Shown here piece by piece: positions 61,831 to 64,000 of a stretch of DNA of 64,000 nt. A program made the translations under genes and the position numbers. Origin of the DNA: Paracoccaceae bacterium (GTDB taxonomy: Bacteria > Pseudomonadota > Alphaproteobacteria > Rhodobacterales > Rhodobacteraceae); contig JAMWZC010000003.1 in NCBI GenBank assembly GCA_024304985.1, forward strand, positions 144,511 to 208,510, in the 5' to 3' direction. The notes below the pieces were generated by a model. The model did no database searches. It was not told where the DNA came from and saw only the letters and a program-made list of their open reading frames with translations. The first letter of the stretch is position 1. Each line of letters begins with the position of its first letter.

Positions 61831-64000
61831 ATGCCCGAACAGACCGAATCCGAAAGCCGCAAGCTGCTGCGCCGGTTGCGCGACGCCATGGCCGAGGACA
61901 GCGCGGGTCAGGCCCGGCTGGACAAGATCACGCATCTGACCGCCGATTCGATGGGCACCGAAGTCTGCTCCATCTACCTTTTCCGCGACCCCGAAACCCT
62001 TGAACTCTGCGCGACCGAGGGCCTCAAGGCAGAAGCCGTCCACCAGACGCGCATGAAACTGGGCGAAGGTCTCGTCGGCCGCGTCGCCCGCTCCGGCAGC
62101 ATCATCAACACCGCCAACGCCCCGCAGGAAAAGGGCTTCCGCTTCATGCCCGAAACCGGGGAAGAGATCTATTCCTCCTTCCTCGGCGTCCCCATCCAGC
62201 GACTTGGTGAAAAACTGGGCGTTCTGGTCGTCCAGTCGAAAGAAGCCCGCGAATTCTCCGGCGACGAGGTCTACGCCCTCGAAGTCGTCGCCATGGTCCT
62301 TGCCGAAATGACCGAACTCGGCGCCTTTCAGGGAGAAGGCGCCGCCCTCTCCGCCCGCCACCAGCAATCCGTCCTGATCCGCGGCACCACAGCGCAGGAA
62401 GGTGCCGCCGAAGGCTATGTCTGGCTGCACGAACCCCGCGTCGTCGTGACCAACCCGATCTCCGAGGACCCGCACAAGGAACTGGAACGCCTGCACGAGG
62501 CCGTGGGCCAGTTGCGCCTGAGCGTCGATGAACTGCTGGCCACCACCAATGGCGACAAGGACCAGACCGAAGTGCTGGAGGCCTACCGCATGTTCGCCCA
62601 TTCCAAGGGCTGGATGCGCCGGATGGAGGAGGACATCGCCCGCGGCCTGACCGCCGAAGCCGCGGTGGAAAAGGAACAGTCCAACGCCCGCAACCGGATG
62701 GAGCAGGTCACCGACGCCTACCTGCGCGACCGCCTTCACGATCTGGACGACCTCTCGAACCGCCTGCTGCGCATCCTGACCGGACAGGGCAAGGAAACAG
62801 GGGCGGAAATGCCCACCGATCCCATTCTCGTGGCCCGCAACATCGGCCCCGCCGAACTGCTGGACTATGGTCGCAGCCTGCGCGGCATCGTGCTGGAAGA
62901 AGGCTCCGTCGGCTCTCATGCCGCCATCGTCGCCCGCGCATTGGCGATCCCTCTGGTGATCCGCGCCGGCCGCATCACGACCGAGGCGTTGAACGGCAAC
63001 CTCATCATGGTGGACGGCGATCAGGGCACCGTCCACCTGCGCCCCGACGACACCGTCGCCTCCGCCTTCCGCGACAAGATCGCGATGCAGGCCCAGGCAC
63101 AGGAACGCTACACCTCGATCCGCGACAAACCCGCCGAAACCCTCTGCGGACGCCGCATCGGATTGCACATGAACGCCGGTCTCATGGCCGACCTGCCCAG
63201 CCTTGCCGGATCAGGCGCCGAAGGCGTGGGCCTGTTCCGCACCGAACTGCAATTTCTGGTCCGCAACCAGATGCCGAAACGCTCGGAACTCTCGGCGCTC
63301 TATGCCCGCGTCCTCGATGCCGCCCAAGGCAAGCGCGTGGTCTTTCGCACGCTCGACATCGGCTCCGACAAGGTGCTGCCCTACATGAAGCCCAATGACG
63401 AGCCGAACCCCGCCCTGGGCTGGCGCGCCATCCGCGTGGGCCTCGACAAACCGGGCGTCATGCGGATGCAGTTGCAGGCCCTGATCCGCGCCGCCCATGG
63501 CCGCCCGCTGACCATCATGTTCCCCTTCGTCGCGCAATACGGCGAATACCTCGCCGCCAAGGCCGAGATGGACAAGGCGATGGAACGCGAACGCATCCTC
63601 GGCCACCCCCTGCCCGCCTCATTGGAAGTGGGCGCGATGCTGGAAACCCCCAGCCTCGCCTTCGCGCCTGAGCAGTTTTATGAGGAGGTGCAATTCCTCT
63701 CCATCGGCGGCAATGACCTCAAACAATTCTTCTTCGCCGCCGACCGCGAAAATGAACGCGTCCGCCGTCGCTATGACACGCTCAATCTCAGCTTCCTGAC
63801 ATTCCTCGAAAACATCGTGGAACGCTGCGCCGCGACCGGCACCCCGCTCAGCTTCTGCGGCGAGGACGCCGGCCGCCCCGTCGAGGCCGCATGTCTGGCC
63901 GCCATCGGCCTCGACATGCTCTCGATGCGCCCCGCCTCCATCGGTCCGGTCAAATCCATCCTGCGCCGCACCAACCTCGCGGAACTGCGCGACGTCATCT
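61831..64000 (+). CDS. ptsP: PTS-Ntr enzyme I (phosphoenolpyruvate-protein phosphotransferase), truncated by window edge
   Basis: At least 723 residues. An N-terminal GAF domain (about 20-160) is followed by the PEP-utiliser domains. The phosphoacceptor is His363 in GSVGSHAAIVARALAIP. GLFRTELQFL and the C-terminal TIM-barrel blocks (LETPSLAF, SIGGNDLKQFF) bind PEP. It passes phosphate to NPr and then to EIIA-Ntr, which regulates nitrogen, potassium and stress responses. AAGGCAGG precedes the ATG. The last few residues lie beyond the window. Confidence 0.93.
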   Translation, partial: MPEQTESESRKLLRRLRDAMAEDSAGQARLDKITHLTADSMGTEVCSIYLFRDPETLELCATEGLKAEAVHQTRMKLGEGLVGRVARSGSIINTANAPQEKGFRFMPETGEEIYSSFLGVPIQRLGEKLGVLVVQSKEAREFSGDEVYALEVVAMVLAEMTELGAFQGEGAALSARHQQSVLIRGTTAQEGAAEGYVWLHEPRVVVTNPISEDPHKELERLHEAVGQLRLSVDELLATTNGDKDQTEVLEAYRMFAHSKGWMRRMEEDIARGLTAEAAVEKEQSNARNRMEQVTDAYLRDRLHDLDDLSNRLLRILTGQGKETGAEMPTDPILVARNIGPAELLDYGRSLRGIVLEEGSVGSHAAIVARALAIPLVIRAGRITTEALNGNLIMVDGDQGTVHLRPDDTVASAFRDKIAMQAQAQERYTSIRDKPAETLCGRRIGLHMNAGLMADLPSLAGSGAEGVGLFRTELQFLVRNQMPKRSELSALYARVLDAAQGKRVVFRTLDIGSDKVLPYMKPNDEPNPALGWRAIRVGLDKPGVMRMQLQALIRAAHGRPLTIMFPFVAQYGEYLAAKAEMDKAMERERILGHPLPASLEVGAMLETPSLAFAPEQFYEEVQFLSIGGNDLKQFFFAADRENERVRRRYDTLNLSFLTFLENIVERCAATGTPLSFCGEDAGRPVEAACLAAIGLDMLSMRPASIGPVKSILRRTNLAELRDVI

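Noticed and set aside
1..64000. CRISPR array, rRNA operon or insertion sequence
   Set aside because: No regularly spaced repeats, no rRNA-like sequence and no transposase frame were seen on either strand.

Overview
The window reads as chromosome of a GC-rich alphaproteobacterium, most likely a member of the Rhodobacterales (Roseobacter/Rhodobacter group). This rests on gene content: a PopZ-like protein, MetR/MetF, NsrR/NnrS/NnrU, a tolC gene behind an isoaspartyl methyltransferase gene, a PTS-Ntr enzyme I, and a short intergenic repeat that I associate with this order. No database search was possible, so names rest on motifs and family knowledge. Genes are packed tightly, with many ATGA start/stop overlaps.

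Layout. 1-1911: RND efflux operon (adaptor plus truncated permease) behind a dyad that overlaps its likely -10 box. 2030-4504: Lon-like protease. 4646-7897: a four-gene, mostly ATGA-coupled operon (metallophosphoesterase, GT21-like glycosyltransferase, DedA/VTT protein, GT2) behind a three-half-site Pho box, which I read as a phosphate-starvation lipid-remodelling operon. 8045-8827: ZIP metal transporter. 8841-14743: AT-richer integrative island. 14738-33651: housekeeping genes (tRNA-Leu, rhomboid, metF/metR, suhB-like, ornithine decarboxylase with an Lrp regulator, valS, aminotransferases, ygfZ, efp). 33773-39232: popZ-like, tolC, pcm-like, tRNA-Cys, hybrid kinase. 39262-46291: ArsR/SRPBCC cassette, nitric-oxide genes under NsrR, transporters, a PLP lyase. 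46353-54749: surface-polysaccharide export and decoration locus whose last part is markedly AT-rich. 54807-57878: molybdate regulator and modABC. 58042-64000: Nudix, DUF1178, SDR, YbjN, aspartate kinase and a truncated ptsP.

The most unusual region is the island. A large serine recombinase gene abuts the 3' end of tRNA-Leu(UAA). Its frame runs through a 6-base core (TGGTGC) and on through the antisense strand of the tRNA. The same 6 bases occur just after the ZIP gene, and the DNA following that left copy continues the recombinase frame to a stop. Integration therefore appears to swap the C-terminus of the recombinase. The cargo is a two-gene operon (828-residue four-helix membrane protein and 330-residue soluble protein) of unrecognised families. 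It is the best candidate here for an undescribed system, possibly phage defence; that function is inference only.
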